Below are positions 1 to 9,193 of a DNA stretch of 43,437 bases, in pieces. The translations under genes were made by a program, and so were the position numbers. This stretch comes from Paludibacteraceae bacterium (GTDB taxonomy: Bacteria; Bacteroidota; Bacteroidia; Bacteroidales; Paludibacteraceae). The stretch's first letter is position 1. Each line of letters opens with the position of its first letter. A model generated the notes under the pieces. The model was not told the origin of the DNA. It saw only the letters and a list, made by a program, of their open reading frames with translations, and ran no database searches. Location: assembly GCA_017550335.1 (NCBI GenBank), contig JAFZPM010000044.1, forward strand, positions 1 through 43,437, read 5' to 3'.

Positions 1-252
1 GAAGTAGAGGTCGCGCGTGAGCTGCACCTCCACGATGAAGAGCTCGCCGTCGTCCGCCTTGACCATCATGTCCACCCGGTTGAACTTGTCGTCGAGTGTC
101 TGCTGGTTGCTCTCGCTCTCCAACACCTCCACGATCTCCACTTTCCTGCCCAGCAGCACGGTGAAGAGTCCCTCGAGGATGCCGAAGTTGGCCTTGTCGC
201 GCAACAGCCGCTTGATCGCCCAGTCGAAACGTATGTAGTCGGTCTCTCTCAT
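1..252 (-). CDS. Rpn family PD-(D/E)XK nuclease / putative transposase, N-terminal part (cut by window edge)
   Basis: The protein reads leftward and starts MRETDYIRFDWAIKRLL, followed by a region with VLESESNQQTLDDKFNRVD and then GELFIVEVQLTRD. This is the N-terminal half of the PF12784-type family (recombination-promoting nuclease, annotated as PD-(D/E)XK nuclease family transposase). The Asp of NRVDMMV and the ExQ of FIVEVQ fit the nuclease core. Only 84 codons are visible; full members are usually about 290-330 residues. The start at 252 is the first in-frame ATG after the promoter at 275-305. Such genes are multi-copy in Bacteroidales genomes and encode DNA endonucleases thought to promote recombination. 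A second member starts at the right edge of the window. Confidence 0.85.
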   Translation of the reverse strand, partial: MRETDYIRFDWAIKRLLRDKANFGILEGLFTVLLGRKVEIVEVLESESNQQTLDDKFNRVDMMVKADDGELFIVEVQLTRDLYF

Positions 253-274
253 CTCATGAATCGTTTTATCACCG

Positions 275-305
275 CAAAGGTAATTGTTTTTCTGTAAGTT
301 CCAAA
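275..305 (-). promoter_or_regulatory. Promoter of the left-edge Rpn gene
   Basis: On the minus strand a TACCTTTG -7 box lies at 282-275 and a TTTG -33 element at 305-302, separated by 19 nt. This matches the Bacteroidota sigma-ABfr consensus and places the transcript start about 15 nt before the ATG at 252. Confidence 0.7.
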
Positions 306-438
306 GAAATCGCGAATATTTTGCGATAATAATACGCAAATAAATATTTTTGGGTGGGTAGTTATAAGATTTCAGGGAAAGTTTAGGGTAAGGTGTTTGA
401 TGTGTGTGTTTTCTGGAATGCGATTAATTCAAATTGTG

Positions 439-481
439 AAATAGTAAATTGTAAATGTTTAAATAGTAAATGATTGTAAAT
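439..481. repeat. AT-rich AAATAGTAAAT repeat, two copies
   Basis: AAATAGTAAAT occurs at 439-449 and 461-471, each followed by TTGTAAAT (449-456 and 474-481). It is the reverse complement of the ATTTACTATTT unit repeated at 25601-25697. It lies in the gene-free stretch 253-572 between two divergent promoters. Apart from those promoters and this repeat I see nothing else in that stretch. Confidence 0.7.
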
Positions 482-525
482 ATTCATTAAACCGTCGTGT
501 CACTAAATGTGATGTTTCTTCCTGA

Positions 526-559
526 TTGTATGTTTTTTAACATATTATTTGTACCTTTG
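526..559 (+). promoter_or_regulatory. coaD promoter
   Basis: The -7 box TACCTTTG lies at 552-559, with a possible -33 TTG at 526-528 (23 nt spacing, slightly long). The transcript would start just before the A-rich stretch leading to the ATG at 573, which rules out the upstream in-frame ATG at 549. Confidence 0.65.
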
Positions 560-572
560 CAAAAAAAAGAAG

Positions 573-1037
573 ATGAGAATAGCTGTATTTCCTGGTAGTT
601 TTGATCCTTTTACGATAGGACACTATTCTGTCGTGAAGCGAGCTTTGAATTTCGTGGACGAGGTGGTGATCGCCATTGGTGTGAATGATGCGAAGAAGTC
701 GCTCTTCTCCGTTGAGCAACGCTATAAGATCATCGCCAAGGCGTTTTGTGACGAACCGCACGTCTCAGTGAAGAGCTACGACTCTTTGACGGTGGACTTC
801 GCCCGAGAGGTCAACGCGAATATCATCCTCAGGGGCATCCGCTCCATCCAGGACTTCGAGTATGAGAAGACCATCGCCGACGCCAACCGCCGTCTTTCGG
901 GTATCGACACGGTGCTCCTCTTCACGGAGCCTCAACATTCCTTCATCAGTTCTACCGTTGTGCGTGACTTGATCCGCTACGGAAAGGATATCACCACATT
1001 CCTCCCTCCGCATGTTTCGGTGGAGGACCTGAAGTAG
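573..1037 (+). CDS. coaD: Phosphopantetheine adenylyltransferase
   Basis: CoaD transfers AMP from ATP to 4'-phosphopantetheine, giving dephospho-CoA, the penultimate step of coenzyme A synthesis in the cytoplasm. The 154-residue product has the usual family length. It begins [17 protein letters not shown], containing the nucleotidyltransferase TxGH motif (residues 14-17), and has the C-terminal ISSTVVRDL signature. The start at 573 is chosen over the in-frame ATG at 549 because the promoter -7 box covers 552-559 and the canonical N terminus begins MRIAVFPG. It has its own promoter and is separated by 155 nt from ftsX. Confidence 0.95.
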   Translation: MRIAVFPGSFDPFTIGHYSVVKRALNFVDEVVIAIGVNDAKKSLFSVEQRYKIIAKAFCDEPHVSVKSYDSLTVDFAREVNANIILRGIRSIQDFEYEKTIADANRRLSGIDTVLLFTEPQHSFISSTVVRDLIRYGKDITTFLPPHVSVEDLK

Positions 1038-1192
1038 GGCCGCTTGTCCTTCTTTGCCTGATGCGTTTTCTTGTGTCTCGAGGGACTCCTTGCGCCTGAA
1101 AAAGTCCGTAATTAAACTTTTTTAACATTAATTATTTCCAAGAGAGGTTATTTGTTGCTTTTTTTGCGGAAAATTTGGGTGTATAGTATCTG

Positions 1193-2074
1193 ATGAAAAA
1201 GAAAGCGAAACATAGATTTTTCAATTCGAAGTTAACTTCGGCGATTAGTATTTCGATCGTACTCTTTCTCCTAGGATGTATCATATTTGTTGGTTTCATG
1301 TCTAAGACGTTGTCTACCTACGTTTTAGAGAGTGTCTCGTTGACCGTTTTCTTGCAGAAGAACACGACGGAGGAGGCCCGTGTGAACCTGGAGAAGTATC
1401 TGGCGTCTCAACCCTATACCAAGAAGGAGAAATTCATCGATAAGGCGACTGCCATCGAGGAGCTTTGCCAGGACATCGGCGAGGACCCCGAGGAGTACAA
1501 GGATATGGAGATTGACCGTATCAACGATATGATCGAGGTGAGCATGAATGCGGCCTATGCGAACAACGACAGCATCCTTCCGATCGTGAAGACCATCCAG
1601 CTCTTCGAGTGTGTGGATCGTGTGGATTACCAGGAGAGCATGATAGACCGTATCGGCAATAACATCCAAAAGCTGGTTTCCGTGTTGATTTGTACGGCGG
1701 CGGTGTTACTGCTGATTTCCTATGTGTTGATTAGTAATACGATACAATTGTTGATCCACTCGGATCGTTTCTTGATACATACGATGACTTTGGTGGGTGC
1801 CACGAAGCGTTTCGTGCGTCGTCCGTATATCTTGGAGAGCCTCATCATCGCGGTGGTGGCGTTCGTGCTGGCCACGATTTATCTGCTGGGGCTGGGGTAT
1901 CTGCTGAAGGATGACTTCCCGCCGAGCATGGAGGGTATGACGAGCGACCCGATGCTCTACATCGTCGTGTTGGGAAGCATTTTCGTATTCAGTGTCATCA
2001 TCACGTGCGTGGCTACCCATCGTGCGGTGAGCAAGTATCTGAAGCAGCAGGTGGACGATTTGTATTACATCTGA
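1193..2074 (+). CDS. ftsX: Cell division protein FtsX (permease-like)
   Basis: FtsX is the membrane partner of the ATPase FtsE; the complex activates peptidoglycan hydrolases at the septum. The 293-residue protein has a first membrane helix at about 16-38, an extracytoplasmic domain at about 40-160, and three more helices at about 163-186, 212-236 and 252-273. This is the FtsX topology with one MacB-like periplasmic domain. The sequence LVGATKRFVRRPYI between helices 2 and 3 is the family cytoplasmic coupling segment. It heads the ftsX-DUF3098-uppP-truB-queA cluster common in Bacteroidota. No ftsE is next to it, which is usual in this phylum. I could not identify a clear -7 box upstream. Confidence 0.93.
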   Translation: MKKKAKHRFFNSKLTSAISISIVLFLLGCIIFVGFMSKTLSTYVLESVSLTVFLQKNTTEEARVNLEKYLASQPYTKKEKFIDKATAIEELCQDIGEDPEEYKDMEIDRINDMIEVSMNAAYANNDSILPIVKTIQLFECVDRVDYQESMIDRIGNNIQKLVSVLICTAAVLLLISYVLISNTIQLLIHSDRFLIHTMTLVGATKRFVRRPYILESLIIAVVAFVLATIYLLGLGYLLKDDFPPSMEGMTSDPMLYIVVLGSIFVFSVIITCVATHRAVSKYLKQQVDDLYYI

Positions 2075-2108
2075 TTTTTGGGAAATAAATAATAACAAAT
2101 AAAAAGAA

Positions 2109-2492
2109 ATGGCTTTAAGAGAAAATTATGCGTTGCCTAAAGAGAACTTGCTTCTCTTAGGGGTTGGTTTTGTCGTCATTCTGATCGGTTGTATCTGTAT
2201 GATTGGTGGAGGAAGTACGGACGGAGTCTCCTATAACCCGGAGATATTCAGTTCGATGAGGATTACGGTGGCACCGATTATCCTTGTCATCGGTTTCTTC
2301 TTCGAGATTGTCGCCATTGTGTGGCTTCGTGGAGGAAAGGAGAATGAGGCCGAGACTGTGGTAGAGAAGGGTGTCTCCACGTATGATGACAACAGACGCA
2401 GTGATATGGATAATGTCGGAGGAAAGAAAAACGAACTCCCTGAAGGCGATAAATTCGTGCTTGATAGTCCCAAAAAACAAAGGAGGAGATAA
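2109..2492 (+). CDS. DUF3098 family small membrane protein
   Basis: 127 residues. Two membrane helices, at about 14-35 and 51-75, are joined by a short loop. A hydrophilic, charged C-terminal tail (about 76-127) ends in a basic KKQRRR cluster. The N terminus LPKENLLLLGVGFVVILIG and its place between ftsX and uppP match DUF3098 of Bacteroidota. Function is unknown; the constant neighbourhood suggests a role in cell division or envelope assembly, which is inference. It starts 34 nt after ftsX and ends 6 nt before uppP, so it is probably co-transcribed. Confidence 0.88.
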   Translation: MALRENYALPKENLLLLGVGFVVILIGCICMIGGGSTDGVSYNPEIFSSMRITVAPIILVIGFFFEIVAIVWLRGGKENEAETVVEKGVSTYDDNRRSDMDNVGGKKNELPEGDKFVLDSPKKQRRR

Positions 2493-2498
2493 TAGGAA

Positions 2499-3299
2499 AT
2501 GGATGCGTTACAGGCTTTTATCTTGGGTTTGATCCAAGGTCTGACCGAGTATCTTCCGGTCAGCAGTAGTGGTCACTTGACCATCGGTTCCTGCCTTTTC
2601 GGATTGGAGGACGGCGAGTCCAACCTGATGTTTACCATTGTGGTGCACGTCGCCACGGTGTTGAGCACCTTGGTCATCTTGTGGAAGGAAGTGGTATGGC
2701 TTTTCAAAGGCGTCTTGAAGTTCAAATGGAACGACGAGATGAAATACTTTGTCAACATTCTTATCTCCATGATCCCTGTGGGCATCGTGGGCGTATTCTT
2801 CAAGGATACGGTGGAGGAGATCTTCGGCTCCGGTCTGTTCATTGTGGGACTGATGCTTTTCCTGACGGCTTCGTTGCTGGCTTTCGCGTATTTCGCCAAG
2901 CCTCGTCAGAAGGAGAATATCTCTAAATTGGACGCCTTCATCATCGGTTTGGCGCAGGCTTGCGCAGTGATGCCTGGCTTGTCCCGTTCCGGCTCCACCA
3001 TCGCAACAGGCTTGTTGTTGGGTAATAAGAAAGAAAAATTGGCGCAGTTCTCCTTCCTGATGGTGATTCCACCGATCGTGGGAGAGGCGTTGCTGGATTG
3101 TCTAAAGATGGCGAAGGACGGGTATGATTCGGTGGCTAGTGGTATCTCACCTCTTGCGTTGGGAGTGGGTTTTGTCACTGCGTTCATCTTCGGTTGCCTC
3201 GCCTGCAAGTGGATGATCAATATTGTGAAGAAGGGTAAACTCATTTATTTCGCTGTCTATTGCTTCATCATCGGAGCAATCTGTGTGATGTGCTCGTAA
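2499..3299 (+). CDS. uppP: Undecaprenyl-diphosphatase (UppP/BacA)
   Basis: This membrane enzyme dephosphorylates undecaprenyl diphosphate to recycle the lipid carrier of peptidoglycan and O-antigen synthesis; overproduction of the family gives bacitracin resistance. The 266-residue sequence has both signatures: [17 protein letters not shown] (from residue 11) with the catalytic Glu and Ser/His residues, and [11 protein letters not shown] in the second half. About eight hydrophobic helices are visible. It lies 6 nt after the DUF3098 gene and 13 nt before truB, within the same operon. Confidence 0.96.
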   Translation: MDALQAFILGLIQGLTEYLPVSSSGHLTIGSCLFGLEDGESNLMFTIVVHVATVLSTLVILWKEVVWLFKGVLKFKWNDEMKYFVNILISMIPVGIVGVFFKDTVEEIFGSGLFIVGLMLFLTASLLAFAYFAKPRQKENISKLDAFIIGLAQACAVMPGLSRSGSTIATGLLLGNKKEKLAQFSFLMVIPPIVGEALLDCLKMAKDGYDSVASGISPLALGVGFVTAFIFGCLACKWMINIVKKGKLIYFAVYCFIIGAICVMCS

Positions 3300-3312
3300 T
3301 GCTCGTGAGGGA

Positions 3313-4020
3313 ATGAATTTCTTGGACGGCGAAATATTATACTTCGACAAACCTTTGGAGTGGACTTCCTTCGACCTGGTCAATAAGGTGCGCTACATGA
3401 TCAAGCGCAAGCTGGGTGTGAAGAAGTTCAAAATCGGACATGCCGGCACGTTGGATCCTCTGGCGACCGGTGTGCTGGTGGTTTGCACGGGTAAGGCGAC
3501 TAAACGAATTGAGGAGCTGCAATATCAGACGAAGGAGTATGTCGCCACGTTGAGGCTGGGCGCCACCACGCCTTCCTTCGACTTGGAGCAGGAGATCGAC
3601 GCTGAATATCCTACGGAACATATCACCCGTGAGATGGTGGAGGATACGCTGAAGACTTTCCTCGGGGAGATCCAGCAGATTCCGCCGGTCTATTCGGCCG
3701 TGAAGGTGAACGGAAAGCGCGCCTACGACTACGCCCGCAAGGGCAACGAGGTGGAGCTGAAGCCTAAGCTGCTCGTCATCGATGAGATAGAACTTCTGGA
3801 TTGCCAACTGCCATACATCACGATACGCGTGGTATGCAGCAAAGGCACCTACATACGCGCCCTGGCGCGCGACATCGGCATCGCCCTGAAGAGCGGTGCG
3901 CACCTGACTTCGCTGCGGCGCACGAGGGTGGGGGACATCACGGTGGAGAATTGCATCTCCCTCGAAGAGTTCCAAAACATTGTAAATGAACATGAACAGA
4001 TAAATTCCGATATTGCATGA
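3313..4020 (+). CDS. truB: tRNA pseudouridine(55) synthase
   Basis: TruB converts U55 of the tRNA T-loop to pseudouridine. The 235-residue product has the N-terminal [17 protein letters not shown] segment and the catalytic motif [17 protein letters not shown], with Asp48 as nucleophile. [14 protein letters not shown] and [13 protein letters not shown] follow. The C-terminal PUA domain of longer homologues is absent, as is common in Bacteroidota. The stop codon overlaps the queA start by 4 nt (ATGA), which indicates translational coupling. Confidence 0.96.
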   Translation: MNFLDGEILYFDKPLEWTSFDLVNKVRYMIKRKLGVKKFKIGHAGTLDPLATGVLVVCTGKATKRIEELQYQTKEYVATLRLGATTPSFDLEQEIDAEYPTEHITREMVEDTLKTFLGEIQQIPPVYSAVKVNGKRAYDYARKGNEVELKPKLLVIDEIELLDCQLPYITIRVVCSKGTYIRALARDIGIALKSGAHLTSLRRTRVGDITVENCISLEEFQNIVNEHEQINSDIA

Positions 4021-5066
4021 AATTATCAAAATTCAAATTCAACTTGCCGGAAGAGCAGATCGCTCTTTACCCTGCCCATAACAGGGATGAGGCTAGATTG
4101 CTGGTGCTCAACCGTAAAACGGGTGAGATAGAACACAAAATCTTTAAGGAAATCCTCCAGTATTTCGACGACAAGGATGTGTTCATCTTCAACGATACGA
4201 AGGTGTTCCCTGCTCGTCTCTATGGTATCAAGGAGAAGAACGGCGCGAAGATCGAGGTCTTCCTGCTCCGTGAATTGAACCACGAACTGAAGTTCTGGGA
4301 TGTCCTTGTGGATCCTGCCCGCAAGATACGTATCGGAAATAAACTCTATTTCGGCGAGGATGAGTCGCTGGTGGCGGAGGTGATCGACAACACCACTTCC
4401 CGCGGACGTACGCTCCGCTTCCTCTACGAGGGCTCCTACGAGGAGTTCCGCGAGACCCTTTACAAACTGGGTGAGACGCCTCTTCCGAAGTTCATCAACC
4501 GTCCGGTGGAGCCGGAGGACGCTGAGCGTTATCAAACGATCTTCGCCAAGAACGAGGGCGCCGTGGTTGCTCCGACCGCTGGTATGCACTTCAGCCGCGA
4601 GCTGATGAAACGCTTGGAGATCAAGGGTTGCGACTTCGCTTTCCTGACCCTGCACGCTGGCTTGGGCAACTTCCGCGAGATCGACGTGGAGGACCTCACG
4701 AAGCATAAGATGGATTCCGAGGAGATGTACATCACCGAGGAGTGCACGAAGATCGTGAACCGTGCGCACGAGGCGAGACAACATATCTGCGCTGTCGGTA
4801 CGACTGTGCTGCGCGCCGTTGAGAGCAGCGTGGGTACGGATGGCTTGATCAAGCCGTCAGAGGGCTGGACGAATAAGTTCATCTTCCCTCCATACAACTT
4901 CACCGTGGCGGATCGCCTGGTGACCAATTTCCACATGCCATACTCCACCTTCCTCATGATGGTGTGCGCCTTCGGCGAGTATGACTATGTGATGAACGCT
5001 TACGACGTGGCATTGAAGGAGGGCTATAAGTTCGGCCCTTACGGAGACGCTATGTTAATCCTCTAA
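4017..5066 (+). CDS. queA: S-adenosylmethionine:tRNA ribosyltransferase-isomerase
   Basis: QueA transfers and isomerises the ribosyl group of SAM onto 7-aminomethyl-7-deazaguanine at the wobble base, making epoxyqueuosine in tRNAs with GUN anticodons. The 349 residues match the family length. Visible signatures include [23 protein letters not shown] and TTVLRAVES, and the C-terminal [17 protein letters not shown]. The ATG overlaps the truB stop. It ends 31 nt before ileS, so the two are likely on one transcript. Confidence 0.96.
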   Translation: MKLSKFKFNLPEEQIALYPAHNRDEARLLVLNRKTGEIEHKIFKEILQYFDDKDVFIFNDTKVFPARLYGIKEKNGAKIEVFLLRELNHELKFWDVLVDPARKIRIGNKLYFGEDESLVAEVIDNTTSRGRTLRFLYEGSYEEFRETLYKLGETPLPKFINRPVEPEDAERYQTIFAKNEGAVVAPTAGMHFSRELMKRLEIKGCDFAFLTLHAGLGNFREIDVEDLTKHKMDSEEMYITEECTKIVNRAHEARQHICAVGTTVLRAVESSVGTDGLIKPSEGWTNKFIFPPYNFTVADRLVTNFHMPYSTFLMMVCAFGEYDYVMNAYDVALKEGYKFGPYGDAMLIL

Positions 5067-5097
5067 TTTGAACAAAAAGATATAGTATCATAATAAG

Positions 5098-8000
5098 ATG
5101 GCTAAGAAATTCGCTGAACATTCCAGTTTCAACCTCTCGGATATCAACAAGGAGGTTCTGAAGCAATGGGAGGAAAAAGATTTGTTTCATAAGAGTGTGA
5201 AAATCAGGGAGGGTGCTCCTTCCTTCGTCTTCTTCGAGGGACCTCCGTCCGCAAACGGAATGCCGGGCATCCACCACGTGATGGCGCGCTCTATTAAGGA
5301 TATCTTCTGCCGCTACAAGACCATGAAGGGCTTCCACGTGAAGCGTAAGGCGGGTTGGGATACCCACGGATTGCCTGTCGAGTTGGGCGTCGAGAAGGAG
5401 TTGGGCATCACGAAGGAGGATATCGGAAAGAAAATCTCTGTCGATGACTATAACAAGGCTTGCCGTACCAACGTGATGAAGTTCACCAAGGAGTGGACCG
5501 ACCTCACCAAGAAGATGGGTTATTGGGTAGACCTCGAAAACCCTTACATCACCTACGACAACAAATACATCGAGACGCTTTGGTACCTCCTGAAGGAGTT
5601 GTACAAGAAGGGTTATCTCTATAAGGGCTACACCATCCAACCTTATTCCCCTGCCGCGGGAACGGGTCTTAGCTCCCACGAGCTGAACCAGCCGGGCTGC
5701 TACCGTGACGTGAAGGATACGACCGTCGTGGCGCAGTTCAAGATGGTGGATCCGAAGCCTGAGATGGCGCAGTTCGGTACTCCGTACTTCCTGGCATGGA
5801 CCACCACGCCTTGGACCCTCTCGTCCAACACGGCTCTTTGCGTCGGTCCGAACATCACCTACGTGGCTGTTCAATCCTACAACCCTTACACGGGCAAGCC
5901 GGCCACCTATGTGCTGGCGAAGGATTTGGTGAACGCTCATTTCAACCCTAAGGCCGCTGAATTGGCCTTGGAGGATTACAAGGAGGGCGACAAGCTCATC
6001 CCTTATAAAGTCATCGCCGAATACAAGGGAACTGACCTTGTAGGCATGAAATACGAACAACTCTTCGACTGGATCACGCCGGAGAACGCTGACCAAGCCT
6101 TCCGTGTTATCCCAGGCGATTACGTCACCACTGAGGATGGTACGGGTATCGTCCATATCGCCCCTACCTTTGGTGCGGACGATGCGAAAGTGGCGAAGGC
6201 CGCCGGCATTCCTCCGTTGCAGTTGGTCGATAAGTTCGGCAACCTGCGTCCTTCCGTGGATCTGACGGGTAAGTTCTATCTGCTCTCTGACTTGGACGCT
6301 GATTTCGTGAAATCACGCATCAACGTGGAGGCCTACAAGAAATTCGAAGGCCGCTTCGTGAAGAACGCATACGATCCTAACCTGACGGATAAGGACGAGA
6401 CGCTCGACATCTCCATCTGCATGGATATGAAGGTGACCGACAAAGCCTTCAAGATCGAGAAGCACGTCCACAACTACCCGCACTGCTGGCGTACGGACAA
6501 GCCTGTCCTCTACTACCCGCTGGATAGCTGGTTCATCAAATCCACCAAGGCTCGCGAGAGAATGATGGAGCTGAACAAGACCATCCAATGGAAGCCTGAG
6601 TCGACGGGTACCGGCCGTTTCGGCAAATGGTTGGAGAACTTGAACGACTGGAACCTCTCCCGCTCCCGCTACTGGGGCACACCGCTCCCGATCTGGAGAA
6701 CGGAGGAGGGTACGGAAGAGAAGTGCATCGGTTCCATCGCGGAATTGTTCGAGGAGATTGACAAGTCCATCAAGGCTGGTTTCATGAAGGAGAACCCTTG
6801 GAAGAACTTCAAGGTGGGCGATTACTCGAAGGAGAACTATGATCCTAAGAACATTGACCTCCACCGTCCATATATCGACAGCGTCATCTTGGTTTCCGAT
6901 AGTGGCAAGCCGATGAAACGTGAGGCGGACTTGATCGACGTATGGTTCGATTCGGGCGCCATGCCTTTCGCTCAGCAACACTATCCGTTCGAGAACAAAG
7001 AGGTGGTCGATAGCGGAGAGTTCTACCCTGCCGACTTCATCGCGGAGGGTGTGGACCAGACCCGTGGTTGGTTCTTCACATTGCACGCCATCTCCACCAT
7101 GATCAAGGATAGCGTAGCCTTCAAGGCAGTTATCTCCAATGGTTTGGTGCTTGATAAGAACGGTAACAAGATGTCTAAACGTCTCGGTAATGCAGTCGAT
7201 CCGTTCGGCGCCATCGAGAAGTATGGTTCCGACCCGCTCCGTTGGTACATGATCACCAACGCATCGCCTTGGGACAACCTGAAGTTCGATACGGAAGGCA
7301 TCGAGGAAGTGCGCCGTAAATTCTTCGGCACGCTCTATAACACCTATTCCTTCTTCGCCCTCTATGCGAACGTGGATAACTTCACCAACAGTCAGCCGCA
7401 GGTGCCAATGAACAAGCGCCCTGAGATTGACCGTTGGATCATCTCTTTGCTCAACTCCCTCATCAAGGAGGTGGATGAGAGCTACAACGATTATGAGCCG
7501 ACCAAGGCAGGTCGCGCGATCTCTATATTCGTGAACGATCACCTGAGTAACTGGTACGTTCGTCTGAACCGTAAGCGTTTCTGGGGTGGTACATTGACAG
7601 AGGATAAGCTCGCCGCTTACCAGACGCTCTACACCTGTTTGGACACGGTGGCCCGTCTGATGGCGCCTATCTCTCCGTTCTATGCGGACCAATTGTTCTT
7701 GGATCTGAACAATGCCACAGGCTGTGACAAGAGCGAATCTGTTCACTTGGCTAACTTCCCTAAGTGCGATGAATCCTTGATCGACAAGACCTTGGAGGAG
7801 CGCATGCAGTTGGCGCAAGACATCTCATCCATGACCCTCTCTCTCCGTAAGAAGGAGAACATCAAGGTTCGTCAACCATTGAAACAGATCATGGTACCTA
7901 TCTTGGCGGAGCATGAGCAGGAGAATGTCGAGGCGGTGAAGGACTTGATCATGAACGAGGTGAATGTCAAGGAGATCAATTTCGTGCATGATTCAGCCGG

Positions 8001-8529
8001 TATCCTTGTGAAGAAGATCAAGCCAGACTTCAAGAAGCTCGGTCCTAAGTGCGGCAAGAACATGAAGACGGTTGCGGCTCAGTTGCAAGGCCTTTCGCAG
8101 GAGCAGATCGCTCAGTTCGAGAAGAACGGTAGCTATGAGATCTGTCTCGACGGATGTTGTGTCGTTGTGGACAAGGCCGATGTGGAGATCCTTTCGGAGG
8201 ATATCCCAGGCTGGTTGGTAGCCAACAACGGAACGATCACCATCGCGCTCGACGTGACCATCACGCCAGAGTTGCAGCGGGAGGGTATCGCGCGTGAGTT
8301 CATCAACCGTATCCAGAACATCCGTAAGACTAGCGGTTTCGAGATAACCGATAAGATTGTTATCGACATCGAGCAGTCAGACAATGTGAATGCGGCGGTA
8401 GAGCAGTTCAAGGAGTACATCTCCTCGCAGGTGCTCGCCAACAGCATCACCTTGGTGGAGAAGGTGGCCAACCCGACCGAGTTGGACTTCGACGACTTCA
8501 AGGTGAATATCGAGGTGAAGAAAGCGTAA
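5098..8529 (+). CDS. ileS: Isoleucine-tRNA ligase, IleS2-like, with GIHH active-site motif
   Basis: Cytoplasmic class I synthetase that charges tRNA-Ile. At 1143 residues it is longer than the 930-940 of the E. coli type and resembles the eukaryote-like (type 2) subclass. The editing domain segment TTPWTLSSNTALCVG lies near residues 235-255, KMSKR is at 691-695, and an anticodon-binding region and long C-terminal domain follow. Where most class I enzymes have HIGH, this one reads PSANGMPGIHHVMA, so residues 57-60 are GIHH: the first and third positions of the signature are swapped. This exchange (HXGH to GXHH) has been described in IleS2 enzymes hyper-resistant to mupirocin. It ends at the strong terminator at 8550-8583. 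Confidence 0.96.
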   Translation: MAKKFAEHSSFNLSDINKEVLKQWEEKDLFHKSVKIREGAPSFVFFEGPPSANGMPGIHHVMARSIKDIFCRYKTMKGFHVKRKAGWDTHGLPVELGVEKELGITKEDIGKKISVDDYNKACRTNVMKFTKEWTDLTKKMGYWVDLENPYITYDNKYIETLWYLLKELYKKGYLYKGYTIQPYSPAAGTGLSSHELNQPGCYRDVKDTTVVAQFKMVDPKPEMAQFGTPYFLAWTTTPWTLSSNTALCVGPNITYVAVQSYNPYTGKPATYVLAKDLVNAHFNPKAAELALEDYKEGDKLIPYKVIAEYKGTDLVGMKYEQLFDWITPENADQAFRVIPGDYVTTEDGTGIVHIAPTFGADDAKVAKAAGIPPLQLVDKFGNLRPSVDLTGKFYLLSDLDADFVKSRINVEAYKKFEGRFVKNAYDPNLTDKDETLDISICMDMKVTDKAFKIEKHVHNYPHCWRTDKPVLYYPLDSWFIKSTKARERMMELNKTIQWKPESTGTGRFGKWLENLNDWNLSRSRYWGTPLPIWRTEEGTEEKCIGSIAELFEEIDKSIKAGFMKENPWKNFKVGDYSKENYDPKNIDLHRPYIDSVILVSDSGKPMKREADLIDVWFDSGAMPFAQQHYPFENKEVVDSGEFYPADFIAEGVDQTRGWFFTLHAISTMIKDSVAFKAVISNGLVLDKNGNKMSKRLGNAVDPFGAIEKYGSDPLRWYMITNASPWDNLKFDTEGIEEVRRKFFGTLYNTYSFFALYANVDNFTNSQPQVPMNKRPEIDRWIISLLNSLIKEVDESYNDYEPTKAGRAISIFVNDHLSNWYVRLNRKRFWGGTLTEDKLAAYQTLYTCLDTVARLMAPISPFYADQLFLDLNNATGCDKSESVHLANFPKCDESLIDKTLEERMQLAQDISSMTLSLRKKENIKVRQPLKQIMVPILAEHEQENVEAVKDLIMNEVNVKEINFVHDSAGILVKKIKPDFKKLGPKCGKNMKTVAAQLQGLSQEQIAQFEKNGSYEICLDGCCVVVDKADVEILSEDIPGWLVANNGTITIALDVTITPELQREGIAREFINRIQNIRKTSGFEITDKIVIDIEQSDNVNAAVEQFKEYISSQVLANSITLVEKVANPTELDFDDFKVNIEVKKA

Positions 8530-8549
8530 GTTTGAATGTTAAATATGCA

Positions 8550-8583
8550 GGGCGAATCATTGCTTAATGGTTCGCCCTTTATT
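8550..8583 (+). terminator. Rho-independent terminator after ileS
   Basis: GGGCGAATCATT (8550-8561) pairs along its whole length, with one G-U pair, with AATGGTTCGCCC (8566-8577) around the loop GCTT. TTTATT follows. The position, 21 nt after the ileS stop, closes the housekeeping block. Confidence 0.88.
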
Positions 8584-8594
8584 ATCCCTTCCGC

Positions 8595-9143
8595 ATGAAA
8601 AAGAAATTAGCCATCCTATTCCTCCTCCTAGCCGTGGCCGTTGGTGGCGCTTACTATGTACGTCAGCAAAAGAGTTACAAGGAGGGTGATATCCTCTTCC
8701 AGGTTTCGAAGAGCGGTCAGTCACCATTGATCCAGAAAGCCACCGGCTCGAAATGGTCCCATTGCGGTGTCGTGGTTGAGAAGGAGAAGCAGTTGTATGT
8801 GCTGGAAGCCTCCAAGAAGGTCAAACTGACGCCTTTGAAGGAGTGGATCAAGCGAGGGAAAGACGGGAAGGTGAAGAAGATGCGCGTGAAAAAGGAGCCT
8901 GTTAAGATCAAATACAAGAAATACCTCGGCAAGCCATACGACCTCGCCTTTCAATTCGACAACGGCAAGTGGTATTGCTCGGAACTAATCTATGACATCT
9001 ACAAAACACAGTTAGGCATAGAGCTTTGCAAGCCTCGGAAGATTCGTGAGTATCGCATCGAAGGCATGGAGGATGTCCTCAAGAAAAGAGGCATGGACCT
9101 CGACCAAAGGGTGGTCGCCCCTTGTGATTTACTGAACTATTGA
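8595..9143 (+). CDS. YiiX/YebB-like NlpC/P60 family cysteine hydrolase, exported
   Basis: 182 residues with an N-terminal hydrophobic segment (about 4-22) that acts as a signal peptide or membrane anchor. The core GDILFQVSKSG begins near 31. SKWSHCG gives the catalytic His56, and GKWYCSELIYDIY gives Cys128, in the permuted NlpC/P60 (papain-like) order of the YiiX/YebB group, where His precedes Cys. Members are amidases or peptidases, some acting on peptidoglycan or lipids; the substrate here is unknown. Lysine-rich stretches at about 84-112 give the protein a basic surface. It follows the ileS terminator by 11 nt, so its own promoter must lie within or just after that hairpin; I could not identify one. 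Confidence 0.85.
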   Translation: MKKKLAILFLLLAVAVGGAYYVRQQKSYKEGDILFQVSKSGQSPLIQKATGSKWSHCGVVVEKEKQLYVLEASKKVKLTPLKEWIKRGKDGKVKKMRVKKEPVKIKYKKYLGKPYDLAFQFDNGKWYCSELIYDIYKTQLGIELCKPRKIREYRIEGMEDVLKKRGMDLDQRVVAPCDLLNY

Positions 9144-9152
9144 TTATATTTG
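9122..9152 (+). promoter_or_regulatory. Promoter of the first DUF4377-like gene
   Basis: TTG at 9122-9124 and TATATTTG at 9145-9152 are separated by 20 nt. The promoter overlaps the end of the NlpC-like gene. Its expected start near 9157 decides the start codon of the next gene: ATG 9194, not the ATG at 9140. Confidence 0.75.
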
Positions 9153-9193
9153 TGATATATTATTCATATCCAATTGGTTACAATAGTCTTCGT

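Noticed and set aside
5050..6156. 368-codon open frame on the minus strand opposite ileS
   Set aside because: It lies fully antisense to well-conserved IleS domains, has no promoter and its composition reflects the third-position bias of ileS.
9140..9193. N-terminal extension of the first DUF4377-like protein from ATG 9140
   Set aside because: It would precede the -7 box at 9145-9152 and would put 18 residues before a clean signal peptide.
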